The notes: generated by a model not told the origin, from the sequence alone. DNA of 40,803 bases from Desulfurococcaceae archaeon (GCA_020833225.1 JAJHQS010000010.1:1-40803); one strand, 5' to 3'; counted from the first letter of the stretch, positions 18,287-27,116 are shown. Numbers and translations: made by a program.

Positions 18287-18746
18287 ATTCTTCTCCTCTT
18301 CTACTACTTCTAGGCTTTCTCGGCGGAAATCTCCTTGGCGGATGTCTTGGAGTGCTAGGAGCACTCGGCTCTTTCTCTGGTATTTCACCTTGAACAACAT
18401 TTTCAGGTAGTTTTGTAATACTCGTAGATTTCCCTACATTTAATTGAACTTTGCCCTTGAATTCTGTGACCCAGGCTCCACTGATCTCAACGACATCTCC
18501 CTCTCTTAAACTACTAGTTTTCTCACCCCACAATACAGCTTCAACACGCCCCGTATTATCGCCAACTACAGCGTTATTAATAGTCCTAGTACCTTTCTTA
18601 GTCTCAATAACCCTGGGCTTACCGACACTAAGCACTTTAACCCTCACAGTGACATTTTCCATTCCAGGACGTAATTCAAGTACGCTTACTGAACTCGTCG
18701 CCTTTGAAGATTCTCTACTCTGATTTAAACCCATATTCCGGCTCAA
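18279..18746 (-). CDS. ssb: Single-stranded DNA-binding protein, crenarchaeal single-OB-fold type
   Basis: Close in pattern to Sulfolobus SSB, an RPA-like OB fold in a bacterial-SSB-sized chain. DNA-stacking aromatics are recognisable as W73 (AVLWGEK), W92 and F96 (GAWVTEFKG), matching the Sulfolobus W56, W75 and F79. The C-terminal tail is rich in Pro, Arg and Ser (PPRRFPPRKPRSSRRGEEYE) with few acidic residues, fitting a flexible protein-interaction tail. The N-terminus may be shorter (Met5). A TATA box lies about 40-50 bases upstream. The gene overlaps the PqqD-like gene. Confidence 0.92.
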   Translation of the reverse strand: MSRNMGLNQSRESSKATSSVSVLELRPGMENVTVRVKVLSVGKPRVIETKKGTRTINNAVVGDNTGRVEAVLWGEKTSSLREGDVVEISGAWVTEFKGKVQLNVGKSTSITKLPENVVQGEIPEKEPSAPSTPRHPPRRFPPRKPRSSRRGEEYE

Positions 18747-18784
18747 CTCGCGTATACTCGGACGTAAAATGTACTGTTGAACAA

Positions 18785-18796
18785 GCTTATATACTT
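18785..18796 (-). promoter_or_regulatory. TATA box for ssb
   Basis: The minus strand reads AAGTATATAAGC, a strong archaeal TATA box, about 40-50 bases before the ssb ATG. Initiation would be near 18765, giving a short leader. It also serves the coupled PqqD-like gene. Confidence 0.55.
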
Positions 18797-18830
18797 AACT
18801 GTTCACATTAGAGTAAATGACGATCCCTAT

Positions 18831-19277
18831 TCAATACTCGGCATAGACGATCTCCTCTAAGCACTCTACGGCCTCTAGTAATACATATATTTGTGATAGA
18901 CATTCAACTAGATTACTACACTTAAAGAGGTGTGAGAGATCTTTTCTCTTATCACTAGATCCAAACCTAGGTATATAGTTGAATTTCTCTCTAAATACAC
19001 GTGTAACTTCAAATTCACAATCACAATTAATAGTTTTCATTAAAAAGACACCGCAAATACTAATACCAGGACACTCTAGTAATTTATCAATATGCCACCA
19101 CACTCTCTTACCTCTAGATAAATGTCTCACTATTCGCGCTAAAGCTCCACCAGGTCCACGTGCAGAGCCAATATAAAAATATACCCCAGGTTCTAGGATA
19201 ATACTCATATTACCATATACCACGTGGCAGGGCTCTATAAGCCCTACTACTAGTATATAGCAATTCCACAAAGACAT
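18831..19277 (-). CDS. Uri superfamily (GIY-YIG-related, DUF123/COG1833) nuclease-like protein
   Basis: Matches the DUF123 family, proposed Uri endonucleases. Visible are a GYY-like GVYFYIGSARGPGGALARI segment, RIVRHLSRG, WWHIDKLL and the C-terminal FGSSDKR...SHLF motif. Two extra cysteines (CDCEF) are present. The fold is a GIY-YIG variant; no biochemical function is established for the archaeal stand-alone form. The length of 148 residues is normal. It is upstream of ssb on the same strand with an 84-base gap that has its own promoter, so it is probably a separate unit. Confidence 0.8.
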   Translation of the reverse strand: MSLWNCYILVVGLIEPCHVVYGNMSIILEPGVYFYIGSARGPGGALARIVRHLSRGKRVWWHIDKLLECPGISICGVFLMKTINCDCEFEVTRVFREKFNYIPRFGSSDKRKDLSHLFKCSNLVECLSQIYVLLEAVECLEEIVYAEY

Positions 19278-19370
19278 TTTACACCACGTGTAAATAAGGG
19301 GATTTTTTGATTTAAGACCTTAGTGATATTTGGTTGTTTTATTTAGCCATGTAGAGGAATAATATTATGG

Positions 19371-20525
19371 GTGCTTATTTTGCAGAGAGATTATAGTAAA
19401 CTTGTTGAGTTAATGAAGAAGTTTAAAGAAGAACTCGCTAAACCATTTATTGGTAGAGAAGAAGAAGCATTAGTCTTAACACTAGCTATTATGACAGCTG
19501 AACACGCTATTCTAGTAGGTGAACCTGGAACAGCTAAGTCTGCTATGGCTAGGAGGGCCGCTGACCTGGTTAAAGCTAGGTTTTTCAAATATCTCTTAAC
19601 GCGATATACTGATCCCGACGAGTTATTTGGGCCATTAGATATAGCTGCTTTGAGAGAGGGGAAGTATGTTAGAATAAGTGTTAATAGGTTACCAGAAGCT
19701 GAAATCGTATTTCTAGATGAGATATTTAATGCTAGTTCAGCAATACTTAACACACTACTCACACTCATGAATGAGAGAGTGATTTATGATGGCTATAGAG
19801 AAGTACAAGTGCCACTCTGGACGCTGATCTCAGCGAGTAATACTGTGCCAGAAGAGCCTGAATATAGAGCACTCTACGATAGATTTCTACTAAGACACTT
19901 CGTAAAACCTGTTAGCGAAGATAAATGGGGTGAGTTATTAGACGCCGCGTGGAGAATTGAGAAAGAGGGTTATAGAGCAGTAGAACCATTACTCTCAATG
20001 AGAGAGCTGAGAGAAATATATGATGTCATCTTCAACGTGGATTTATCTAGTATTAAAGATAAATTAGTTAAACTCTACGCGGCTATAGAAGATCAGGGGG
20101 TACACATCTCTGATAGGAGGAAAGGTAAGGCTTTAAAGGTAATAGCTGCACATAGCTTACTACACGGGAGAAGTAAAGCTGTTGAAGAAGACCTAGTAGT
20201 ATTAAAATATGTTGCTCCACAAACAGCTGAAGAGGCTGAGAAAACCTACATAGTCCTCCTCGAAGAAGTGAGCTTGAAAGAGAGAGTTCTAGAGGAGATA
20301 AGAGAAGTAGAGACTAATATTAGAGAAGTTAAAGCACTACTAGTGAGGAGGCAAGACATAGACCCTAGATTAATTGAATACCTGAGAGGACTTGAAAGAG
20401 CACGTGAAAAACTTAAGAAAATCCTTAATACTAGTGTTGAAGACTCTGTTAAGAGGAGAGCACTTGAAGTACTAGTTGAACTCGAAGAAACCATAGAGTC
20501 TGTCAAGAGGAGACTAGTTCTGTGA
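19371..20525 (+). CDS. MoxR-family AAA+ ATPase (RavA/CoxD-like)
   Basis: A MoxR AAA+ chaperone-type ATPase with Walker A GEPGTAKSA (residues 50-57), Walker B VFLDEIFN (about 110), and a sensor LISASNTVPE with the usual arginine-finger region LYDRFLLRHF. The C-terminal third is a long charged helical region, possibly a coiled coil. It overlaps the downstream VWA gene by 4 bases, the standard MoxR-VWA partnership, which remodels or inserts metals or cofactors into target enzymes. The start is GTG 19371; TTG 19380 is an alternative. RavA-ViaA-like or CoxD-CoxE-like identity cannot be settled by eye. Confidence 0.9.
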   Translation: MLILQRDYSKLVELMKKFKEELAKPFIGREEEALVLTLAIMTAEHAILVGEPGTAKSAMARRAADLVKARFFKYLLTRYTDPDELFGPLDIAALREGKYVRISVNRLPEAEIVFLDEIFNASSAILNTLLTLMNERVIYDGYREVQVPLWTLISASNTVPEEPEYRALYDRFLLRHFVKPVSEDKWGELLDAAWRIEKEGYRAVEPLLSMRELREIYDVIFNVDLSSIKDKLVKLYAAIEDQGVHISDRRKGKALKVIAAHSLLHGRSKAVEEDLVVLKYVAPQTAEEAEKTYIVLLEEVSLKERVLEEIREVETNIREVKALLVRRQDIDPRLIEYLRGLERAREKLKKILNTSVEDSVKRRALEVLVELEETIESVKRRLVL

Positions 20526-21781
20526 GTACTCAGGGAGCTCTTAGAGGAGTAGAGTATTTAAACCCTCTCACACAGTACAGGGGGCTTAAAGTTAAGAAAC
20601 TAGCTGAGGCCCTTAGCGGTAGTTCCCTGAGACTAGGTGACCCTGTATTAATAGATACCTATTATTCCCTCTACCTCCCAGCACCAGTTTTAAATGAAGA
20701 GTCAACCAATGTACTGTGTAAACTCATTGTTAACACTATATTAAATTCAACCATTGGTCAAAGAATTAGAGTTAAAACTGTTCTTGAGCCATTTCTAAGC
20801 ACTATTGGTGCAGCTCTTTTTATTACAGAATATGTAAAACAATCCTCTATGAGACCATTAGAGCCTAGTGAGGACCGTAGTAGGAGTATTGAAAGCCACA
20901 GTGACTTAATAGAGAAGACACTAGAATCTACTAGTAGAGAACTTGAGAGATTTATTGAAGTAAAAAGAGTTGTTGAGGGATTAGAGCCTGGTACTCTAAG
21001 TGTGTTTTCTACCGAGGATTATGGATTAGATCTCTTAAGATTAGCGCGTAGTGCAGATGTAATGGCTATTTTAAATGCTCTCAGAGAAATCAAAGCAGAT
21101 GATATTGGTTCACTTAGAGACTACATAGTGTTTAAGAGAGGAGAAAAAATGGGGTTTGAACTTGGATTTGACGTAGAGAGACTCGCCCCCAGGAGCTTAA
21201 CTTACCCTGAAGAGCTATTCTACACTAGGCTTGCTCAGCGTAGACTACTATTATATACTAAGATGACTAGGCGTAAACCTGGAGGAGTATATGTCTTAGT
21301 AGATAAGAGTGGCAGTATGAGTGGTGAGAAGATATTATGGGCTAAGGCAGTTACACTAGCACTCTACATGAAGACCCTAAGATCTCGCCGCGATTTCAGA
21401 GTAAGATTTTTTAATAGTCAACCCTACAGCCTTCACAGTATTAATAGAAAACCAAGGGCAAGCGAAGTAGTAGCTCTCTTTGAATATATTGCTAGAGTTA
21501 AGAGTAGTGGTGGTACAGATATAACTAGGGCATTACTAACAGCACTCCAAGATATCAGTGTAGAGGAGAGTAAAGAGAGCACAATAGTGTTAATAACAGA
21601 TGGTATTGATAGAGTATCAGAAAAACCAGTTAAACTAATGCTTGAGAAGACTAAGAGCAGACTTATAGTTGTAATGGTTATGGGAGATAATAAGAGCCTT
21701 GAAAAACTCGCAGATACATATTTGAGAGTTGTGAAGCTTGATCGTGGGGAAGTATTAAAAGTGGTTAAAGCTGTCACATAG
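20522..21781 (+). CDS. VWA-domain protein, ViaA/CoxE-like partner of the MoxR ATPase
   Basis: The C-terminal von Willebrand A domain has an intact MIDAS DKSGSMSG (about residue 260), a Thr in SSGGTDITRAL, and the Asp in VLITDGIDR. The N-terminal 240 residues are helical and not recognised in detail. It overlaps the AAA+ gene by 4 bases, so the stoichiometry is probably coupled. Its 3' end overlaps the convergent XdhC-like gene by 8 bases. Partner proteins of this type grip metal-dependent targets for the ATPase. Family is confident; target is unknown. Confidence 0.9.
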   Translation: MSTQGALRGVEYLNPLTQYRGLKVKKLAEALSGSSLRLGDPVLIDTYYSLYLPAPVLNEESTNVLCKLIVNTILNSTIGQRIRVKTVLEPFLSTIGAALFITEYVKQSSMRPLEPSEDRSRSIESHSDLIEKTLESTSRELERFIEVKRVVEGLEPGTLSVFSTEDYGLDLLRLARSADVMAILNALREIKADDIGSLRDYIVFKRGEKMGFELGFDVERLAPRSLTYPEELFYTRLAQRRLLLYTKMTRRKPGGVYVLVDKSGSMSGEKILWAKAVTLALYMKTLRSRRDFRVRFFNSQPYSLHSINRKPRASEVVALFEYIARVKSSGGTDITRALLTALQDISVEESKESTIVLITDGIDRVSEKPVKLMLEKTKSRLIVVMVMGDNKSLEKLADTYLRVVKLDRGEVLKVVKAVT

Positions 21782-22616
21782 AAGTTAAACTAAGCGTTTT
21801 AACAGGCTTTTCACAACCCCTAATTTCACATATGACCTCAGCTAGTATACTCACAGCAATCTCTGTAGGCGTCTCAGATCTTATATCTAATCCCGCAGGC
21901 ATATGTATTCTACCTTTAACCTCCTCAACATTTACACCCTCACTTATAAGTCTCTCAAGCATCCACTGAGCACGCCTCTTACTACAGAGAGCCCATATAT
22001 GGCCTTTAAACCCCCTTGTAACTAAGTGTTTTAGTGCTTGGTAATCTGTTTCAACTTCACCATAGACTATTACAGCAATATCATTATCAGTAAACTCTAA
22101 TTTACTAAGCTCGTTTACAACATCACCTACAACTATGCTCTCAGCATATGGATATCTCTCTCTACTAGCTAGCCGCGGATCTCTATCTATAACTATAACT
22201 CTAAAACCAAGCATATTAGCTAAGTCTCCAATAGGCTTTCCAACATGACCAGCACCTATTAGTATTAGCCTAGGCTTTGGGTTGAAAACGTTAATAAAGA
22301 CTTCTATCACACCACCACATAGCATTTTAGTTTTAACAGCATCTTCAGGTACATTCTCAGGTCTCAAAGCTATTTTTACACGTCTCGGCTTATTTTCTTC
22401 AATAGCTCTAAGAGACTCTTTTATAAGGATTTCTTCTAGCTCACCACCACCAATAGTACCCCTCTTAGACCCAGTACTAGAAACAGCCATGAGTGCTCCA
22501 ATGTCTCGAGGCCCACTGCCTTCTTTACTAATAATAGATATTAATGCTACTCTATTACCCCTTGAAATTTCTTCTAAAACCCACTTTAAGACATCAATAT
22601 CACTCAAAAATAACAC
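21774..22616 (-). CDS. XdhC/CoxF-family molybdoenzyme maturation protein
   Basis: The N-terminal XdhC signature has SGPRDIGALMAVS and GTIGGGELE. It is followed by a Rossmann-like NAD(P)-binding segment LILIGAGHVGKPIG and VIDRDPRL. XdhC-type proteins bind the molybdenum cofactor and aid its sulfuration and insertion into xanthine dehydrogenase or CO dehydrogenase-like hydroxylases. The length of 280 residues is typical. It converges on the MoxR-VWA pair with an 8-base overlap. In bacterial cox clusters CoxD, CoxE and CoxF are encoded together, so the neighbourhood suggests molybdenum hydroxylase maturation. No hydroxylase subunits are in this window. Confidence 0.88.
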   Translation of the reverse strand: MLFLSDIDVLKWVLEEISRGNRVALISIISKEGSGPRDIGALMAVSSTGSKRGTIGGGELEEILIKESLRAIEENKPRRVKIALRPENVPEDAVKTKMLCGGVIEVFINVFNPKPRLILIGAGHVGKPIGDLANMLGFRVIVIDRDPRLASRERYPYAESIVVGDVVNELSKLEFTDNDIAVIVYGEVETDYQALKHLVTRGFKGHIWALCSKRRAQWMLERLISEGVNVEEVKGRIHMPAGLDIRSETPTEIAVSILAEVICEIRGCEKPVKTLSLTSM

Positions 22617-22812
22617 CTCTTCTTTAACTATAGATAAACTTATCAGATAGTCTTTTATCTCTTCATTAAAACTCCCGGTATAAGTGTTTTATCTCTATAG
22701 CTCGCAACTCCACTGTTATATCTTGAACTAAGCATAATTCCACGTAAATAACACGTCTTTAAAATACTCTTTGAGCAATATACTATTCTCAAGTAAAGTG
22801 GTGTTTTTACAC

Positions 22813-23334
22813 GTGAGCTTTAATATTATAGTTACACATGAGCATGGTCTTGACAACTACAAGTTTGTACTTAGTAGAATTAGGCGTTCTGGTTTAAACT
22901 ACGTGTTAGTTGATAGAGCACCATCAATAATACTACTAAGAGTGGATAATCCCTATGAGGCTGTGAGATTATTAAGAGAACATATTAGTGATATCCAAGT
23001 ACTCTACAGAGTTATACCAGTAGATGCTGTAGTTAACCCATATGTTGAGGAAGTAGCTGCTAAATCTACTGAACTAGCTAGTCAAAAAATACCACTAGAT
23101 AAGACTTTTAGAGTTATACTTCACGGGAGATTATACTGGGCTGAGACAAGACTACCTGCACACACAATGGACGCTATTAGAGTTATAGCTGAGAAAATTA
23201 ATAGGCCAGTCTCGCTGAAAAACCCAGACTACGTGGTGTATATTAGAAGCGTTAAACTCTACCATAGGAGGAGATATGCTACAGTTACAGTTACAACCCC
23301 AGACATGATACTTTCAAAGTCAGGTAAGCCGTGA
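22813..23334 (+). CDS. THUMP-domain RNA-binding protein (COG1818, Tan1-like)
   Basis: A 173-residue THUMP protein. The C-terminal half carries the RNA-binding pattern LPAHTMDAIRVIAEKINRPVSL and NPDYVVYIRSV. Such stand-alone THUMP proteins relate to yeast Tan1, which partners an acetyltransferase for ac4C12 in tRNA. The frame is open further upstream, but GTG 22813 begins FNIIVTHEHGLDN, which looks like the true N-terminus. A GTGGTG Shine-Dalgarno-like motif lies about 10 bases before it. It converges on a nitroreductase gene with a 4-base gap. Confidence 0.85.
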   Translation: MSFNIIVTHEHGLDNYKFVLSRIRRSGLNYVLVDRAPSIILLRVDNPYEAVRLLREHISDIQVLYRVIPVDAVVNPYVEEVAAKSTELASQKIPLDKTFRVILHGRLYWAETRLPAHTMDAIRVIAEKINRPVSLKNPDYVVYIRSVKLYHRRRYATVTVTTPDMILSKSGKP

Positions 23335-23338
23335 AAAA

Positions 23339-23929
23339 CTATATTCTCCCAATAGGAAACACGTAGAGGACTATGTACTCGTCTCCAAGCCCAATAATTC
23401 TCTTCACGTCTTCATCGTGAAACGCTCCAACCGCCACTGTACCCAGATTTAACTCTGTAGAGGCTAAGTATATGTTTTGACCTACATGACCAGCCTCCAT
23501 ATATATGTATCTAAAACCACGCTCACCATACCAGCTCGTAGTCCTCTCATATACAGCTACAAGTACTATGTTAACTGGTGCTCTATAAACCCATTCTTGA
23601 TTAAGACATGCTGAAGCCAAATCCCCTGAGAAATCGCCTTCTCTCATGAGAATGAGAGTATTCTTGTCCTCATTGTACTTGTAAATACCTGGTTTTAAAT
23701 TCTCCACATTCTTAACAAACACGTAGACCTCGATAGGATATGTTGCACCGGCAGATGGTACTACACGCCTATTCTTATCAACTAAGCCATATGTAGCCCA
23801 AAGTATTTGTGAGAGTTCTTCGAGTTTTAACGACCCCCTCCCATATCTCCTAATACTCCTCCTCTTTAAGAGTAATTGAGAAAGTGGTGTAGATTTATTT
23901 GGCTCTGGGAGTTTTACCTCAAGACTCAA
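23339..23929 (-). CDS. SagB-type nitroreductase-family oxidoreductase
   Basis: An FMN-binding nitroreductase fold with RRSIRRYGRGSLKLEEL at the N-terminus, then PSAGATYPIEVYVFV, and EAGHVGQNIYLAS. These are hallmarks of the SagB-type subfamily, best known for oxidising azolines to azoles in peptide natural products, though most archaeal stand-alone members have unknown substrates. No YcaO or cyclodehydratase gene is in the window. The length of 196 residues is short but complete for a single-domain member. It begins 76 bases from the DUF47 gene and is transcribed away from it. Confidence 0.85.
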   Translation of the reverse strand: MSLEVKLPEPNKSTPLSQLLLKRRSIRRYGRGSLKLEELSQILWATYGLVDKNRRVVPSAGATYPIEVYVFVKNVENLKPGIYKYNEDKNTLILMREGDFSGDLASACLNQEWVYRAPVNIVLVAVYERTTSWYGERGFRYIYMEAGHVGQNIYLASTELNLGTVAVGAFHDEDVKRIIGLGDEYIVLYVFPIGRI

Positions 23930-24005
23930 TAACTCTTCACCAAAGTCAATGTTAATATTTTTGAATATAAAGTTTACCTAGCATCTCTTATCACGGGGTT
24001 GTCTT

Positions 24006-24671
24006 TTGAAACTATTACTTACAGATGTGTTTTCTAAGACACTAGTAGGAGTGCTTAGAGACTACGCTGATATTATTAAAAACGCCGCTGACAAGTTTAC
24101 TCAAGCTATTGCATTATTAAATAACATGAGAGTAGGAGAAGCTAGAGTACTATTTTCCGAGGTCATTAAACTCCTAGATAAAAGTGGAGAATTAAAGACA
24201 ACTATAGAAGAGGGTATAGCGGCTACAAGTCTCGACCCGGGTTTTAAAGAAGAAGTATTAGTATTAGTTAACATGATTGATGAAATAGGTGATTACATTA
24301 AAGAGTCGTCGCGAGAACTCACAATACTACCATTTCTCGAACTACCCGAGAGAGTTAGAAGAGGACTTGTAGAGCTTGCGAAAACAGTATCTCAAAGCAT
24401 ATCTATATTAACAGAGAACTTTACAAATTTTATAAGAGGAAACTATGAGAGAGTAGACGAGTATTTTAAAGAAATAATTGATCTCGAGGAGAAAGCAGAC
24501 GAAATCGAATTACAAAATAGGGGGGTTATATTAGACATGAGTGACCTAATAAAACCCTACGCCCTACAATTACTAGTATATAATTTAAATAAGTCACTAG
24601 AAACTATAACAGATCTCTGTGCAAGAACAGCCAGTAGAGTGAGATTAATAGTCAAAGCATGGCTTAGTTAA
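24006..24671 (+). CDS. DUF47/PhoU-like helical protein
   Basis: A 221-residue all-helical protein of the DUF47 family, structurally related to PhoU and often encoded with Pit-type phosphate transporters. Acidic helix pairs such as DEYFKEIIDLEEKADEIE match the metal-binding PhoU-like three-helix repeats. No phosphate transporter gene is in the window. Its nearest companion is a small membrane protein 55 bases downstream. TTG or ATG starts near the visible N-terminus (LLLTDVFSKT) are close together. A phosphate-homeostasis role is inferred from family only. Confidence 0.8.
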   Translation: MKLLLTDVFSKTLVGVLRDYADIIKNAADKFTQAIALLNNMRVGEARVLFSEVIKLLDKSGELKTTIEEGIAATSLDPGFKEEVLVLVNMIDEIGDYIKESSRELTILPFLELPERVRRGLVELAKTVSQSISILTENFTNFIRGNYERVDEYFKEIIDLEEKADEIELQNRGVILDMSDLIKPYALQLLVYNLNKSLETITDLCARTASRVRLIVKAWLS

Positions 24672-24726
24672 GACCTACTATAAAGTTTAAAGGAAACCTC
24701 CAAGAATTTATTAAGTAGGTGAAAAC

Positions 24727-24936
24727 ATGGCTGAACAGAAGGCTGAAGAGCTCTTAAAGAAATATCTTGGCATAAGTGTGCCGAGATTAGTAATAGCCAT
24801 TCTAATGATCATATTTGGCGTTATCATAATAGTGTGGCCTGATCTAGTGGCAATACTTATTGGAATATACCTTTTAATAAGTGGTATTCTTGCACTCATC
24901 GATGAACTCAGAAAGAGAGGGGCTGTGAAAGTATAA
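24727..24936 (+). CDS. Small two-helix membrane protein (DUF3096-like)
   Basis: A 69-residue protein with a soluble N-terminal 18 residues and two hydrophobic helices, RLVIAILMIIFGVIIIVW and LVAILIGIYLLISGILALI. It ends in charged residues. The pattern (WPDLVAILIGIYLLISGI) resembles DUF3096/HdeD-like repeats. A TAGGTGAA Shine-Dalgarno-like motif precedes the ATG. It may be cotranscribed with the DUF47 gene, which would suit a membrane partner, but that is only positional. Confidence 0.7.
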   Translation: MAEQKAEELLKKYLGISVPRLVIAILMIIFGVIIIVWPDLVAILIGIYLLISGILALIDELRKRGAVKV

Positions 24937-25026
24937 TTCAAAGTATAATTAACTAATTTTTAAATACATTTGAGAGCTCTTCTCTAATTATACCGTGTAT
25001 TCGTTTTTCAACTTTAATCATTAACT

Positions 25027-25037
25027 GCTTATATACC
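25027..25037 (+). promoter_or_regulatory. TATA box for flavin reductase-like gene
   Basis: GCTTATATACC lies 36-46 bases before the ATG at 25073. At 26 bases to transcription start it predicts a leader of about 15 bases. The preceding gap, 24937-25026, shows nothing else. Confidence 0.5.
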
Positions 25038-25072
25038 CTCACCGTCTATTCCTTAATTTATGGCTGGTCAAT

Positions 25073-25591
25073 ATGTATTGGTTACTATACCCTCTCAGAA
25101 CATATCTAATAGTGTCTGGTAGATTGGGTGAAGAAGTCAATATTATGGCTGCTGACTGGGTTACTATTGCATCATCAAATCCTTTTACTATTGCTGTAGC
25201 TATTGCACCTATAAGGTATACCTATAAGCTCGTTAAGAAATATAATGAATTCGTAGTTGCTGTTCCAAACTTAGACATGTTGGGTGATGTATCTATAGCT
25301 GGTTCAGAACATGGTCCTGAGAAATTAAAGAAAATGCGATTAAAGCTTACATCAGCCAGCAAGGTTAAAACTCCAATAATTGAGAATGCTCTTGCAAATC
25401 TAGAGTGTAAGGTCATAGGTGAACACCCCTATGGAGATTACAGTCTATTCGTAGGCGAGGTAGTAACATATCACTATAGAGAAGATGTATTTAGAAATAA
25501 TGAACCCAATTTAACAGCCGGCTTTCTCGCCCACTTAACAGTGGGAAAGCTGAAATTTGCCACATTTAAAGAGGAAATCTACACGCCTTGA
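25073..25591 (+). CDS. Flavin reductase-like FMN-binding split-barrel protein
   Basis: A 172-residue protein with the flavin-reductase-like pattern. A WVTIASSNPFTIAVAIAP core binds FMN, followed by FVVAVPNLDML, SKVKTPIIENALANLECKV and EHPYGDYSLFVGEV. These match archaeal members of the flavin_red/FMN-binding split-barrel family, some of which are NAD(P)H:FMN oxidoreductases and others have unknown roles. It has a promoter of its own. A role in supplying reduced flavin to the nearby nitroreductases is possible but unsupported beyond proximity. Confidence 0.85.
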   Translation: MYWLLYPLRTYLIVSGRLGEEVNIMAADWVTIASSNPFTIAVAIAPIRYTYKLVKKYNEFVVAVPNLDMLGDVSIAGSEHGPEKLKKMRLKLTSASKVKTPIIENALANLECKVIGEHPYGDYSLFVGEVVTYHYREDVFRNNEPNLTAGFLAHLTVGKLKFATFKEEIYTP

Positions 25592-25787
25592 ATAGTTAAA
25601 TGTAGATTTATTTTTACCAGAAATACATAGTTTAAAACTACTTATCAGAGAAACCCTTATTAATGAAGAAGCTAATATGGGATTCTCATAGCAGAGGGAA
25701 TACTATAGCTTCATAGAGCTCGAAGAAACTATATAGAGGTATTTATAGATCTAGATTATTTCGAGGAACTTCTAGCTACATACACAT

Positions 25788-27116
25788 GTGAGTTTGCTGG
25801 GTAAATTTGTTACCTTGATTTTATCTTTACGACGCTTAATGAAAGATTTTATTTTAAGGGGCTTTAATATTGAAATAACAGAGTTATTGAGGCGGGTTTT
25901 TACGTATAAATTAAAGTATTTACCTTTAAGTAATATTAGAGGAGAGTTTATAGAATTAGAAAAGTACATTAGTGTTCTAAAGAGTTTACTAAGTAAGTGG
26001 AGTACACGTCCTCTACGTATTACTAGTGGACTTAGAGTTATTGATGAGGATTTAGAGTTATATAATGCTCTTTGGGCTCTTGGGCCACGCTTAGTACCAG
26101 TAGTTGAGAGCCCTAATAGTATTGATGTAGAGGTTTCACTAAGTGAGCTCGACTTCTACTATAACGTTGTAGGTTCCTCTGTGAGAGTGTATAGTAATGT
26201 AGTTGACCTCGTTGAGAGAGATATTCCGACTCCAATAGTGAAGTTAAAATATCTTAGTGATTTAGGGGTTAACGTATGGGCAAAGTTAGAGTGGTATCAT
26301 CCATTTAGCCTCAGTATTAAAGATAGAGTAGCGTGGTATATGCTTATAAATGCTATTGAGAGGGGTTATGTAAAGACGAGAAAACTTTACGAGGCTACTT
26401 CAACAAATACCGGTTTAGGACTTGTTGGATTAGCAAATTACTATAATCTCAAAGTGCGAGTATACTTACCATCAACTGTGCAGAAGTGCATAGACTACTT
26501 ATTTACAGCCCTAGGTGCTGAAGTTGTGAGAAAAGATAGCCCTATAACAGTTGCAATGGTTAATAGCGTATTAGTAGATGCAGCTCGTGATGGCGCAGTT
26601 GTACTTAATCAATTCGAAAACGACTTAAACTTCATTGTACACTTGAAATATACAGCTAAAGAAATAGATTATCAGCTTAGAAGTATAGGCATAACCCCTA
26701 AGGCTATTATTGGCGGACTTGGCACCTCTGGGCATACTTCAGCTGTTTCACTCTACTTTAAAAATAGATATAGTGATGTAAAGATATATGGAGTTCAACC
26801 AGCAGTAGGCTCTACTATACCTGGTATAAGGAGAATTGAAACTGGTATGAAGTGGATTCGCCACGTAGAACTCGACGAAGTAGTAGATGTTAAATTAGAA
26901 GACGCCTTTAACACCGTAGTCGAGGTCGCACGTAGTGATGGATTACTTATAGGTCTTAGCGGTGGCGCAGTTCTCTACGCACTAAGAAAATTAGCTGAAA
27001 ACAATGTAATAAGAGGCAATGTTGTAGCCATAATACCAGATCACGGGACTAAGTACATAGAAATCTTAGAGTCATTAGTAACAAAACTCTGCCCTGAAAA
27101 ACCAATACTCGAATAG
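25788..27116 (+). CDS. PLP-dependent cysteine synthase-like enzyme (O-phosphoserine sulfhydrylase type)
   Basis: Closest by eye to Aeropyrum pernix O-phosphoserine sulfhydrylase. Shared segments are KLEWYHPFSLSIKDR with PLP Lys178, ATSTNTGLGL, GGLGTSGHTSAV, QPAVGSTIPGIRRIETGMKW and VARSDGLLIGLSGGA. The match includes an N-terminal extension of about 145 residues before the PLP fold, slightly longer than in Aeropyrum (442 versus 389 residues in total). This enzyme makes cysteine from O-phosphoserine (or O-acetylserine) and sulfide. GTG 25788 is the longest start; ATG 25839 would shorten it. Substrate choice depends on residues I cannot confirm. Confidence 0.88.
   Translation: MSLLGKFVTLILSLRRLMKDFILRGFNIEITELLRRVFTYKLKYLPLSNIRGEFIELEKYISVLKSLLSKWSTRPLRITSGLRVIDEDLELYNALWALGPRLVPVVESPNSIDVEVSLSELDFYYNVVGSSVRVYSNVVDLVERDIPTPIVKLKYLSDLGVNVWAKLEWYHPFSLSIKDRVAWYMLINAIERGYVKTRKLYEATSTNTGLGLVGLANYYNLKVRVYLPSTVQKCIDYLFTALGAEVVRKDSPITVAMVNSVLVDAARDGAVVLNQFENDLNFIVHLKYTAKEIDYQLRSIGITPKAIIGGLGTSGHTSAVSLYFKNRYSDVKIYGVQPAVGSTIPGIRRIETGMKWIRHVELDEVVDVKLEDAFNTVVEVARSDGLLIGLSGGAVLYALRKLAENNVIRGNVVAIIPDHGTKYIEILESLVTKLCPEKPILE

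Noticed and set aside
18287-18400. N-terminal extension of the PqqD-like protein
   Set aside because: It is the antiphase shadow of the SSB tail; the PqqD-like similarity starts after ATG 18286.
22771-22812. Upstream extension of the THUMP protein
   Set aside because: The hydrophobic stretch (ILFSSKVVFLHV) is not a convincing signal peptide, and the conserved part begins at GTG 22813.
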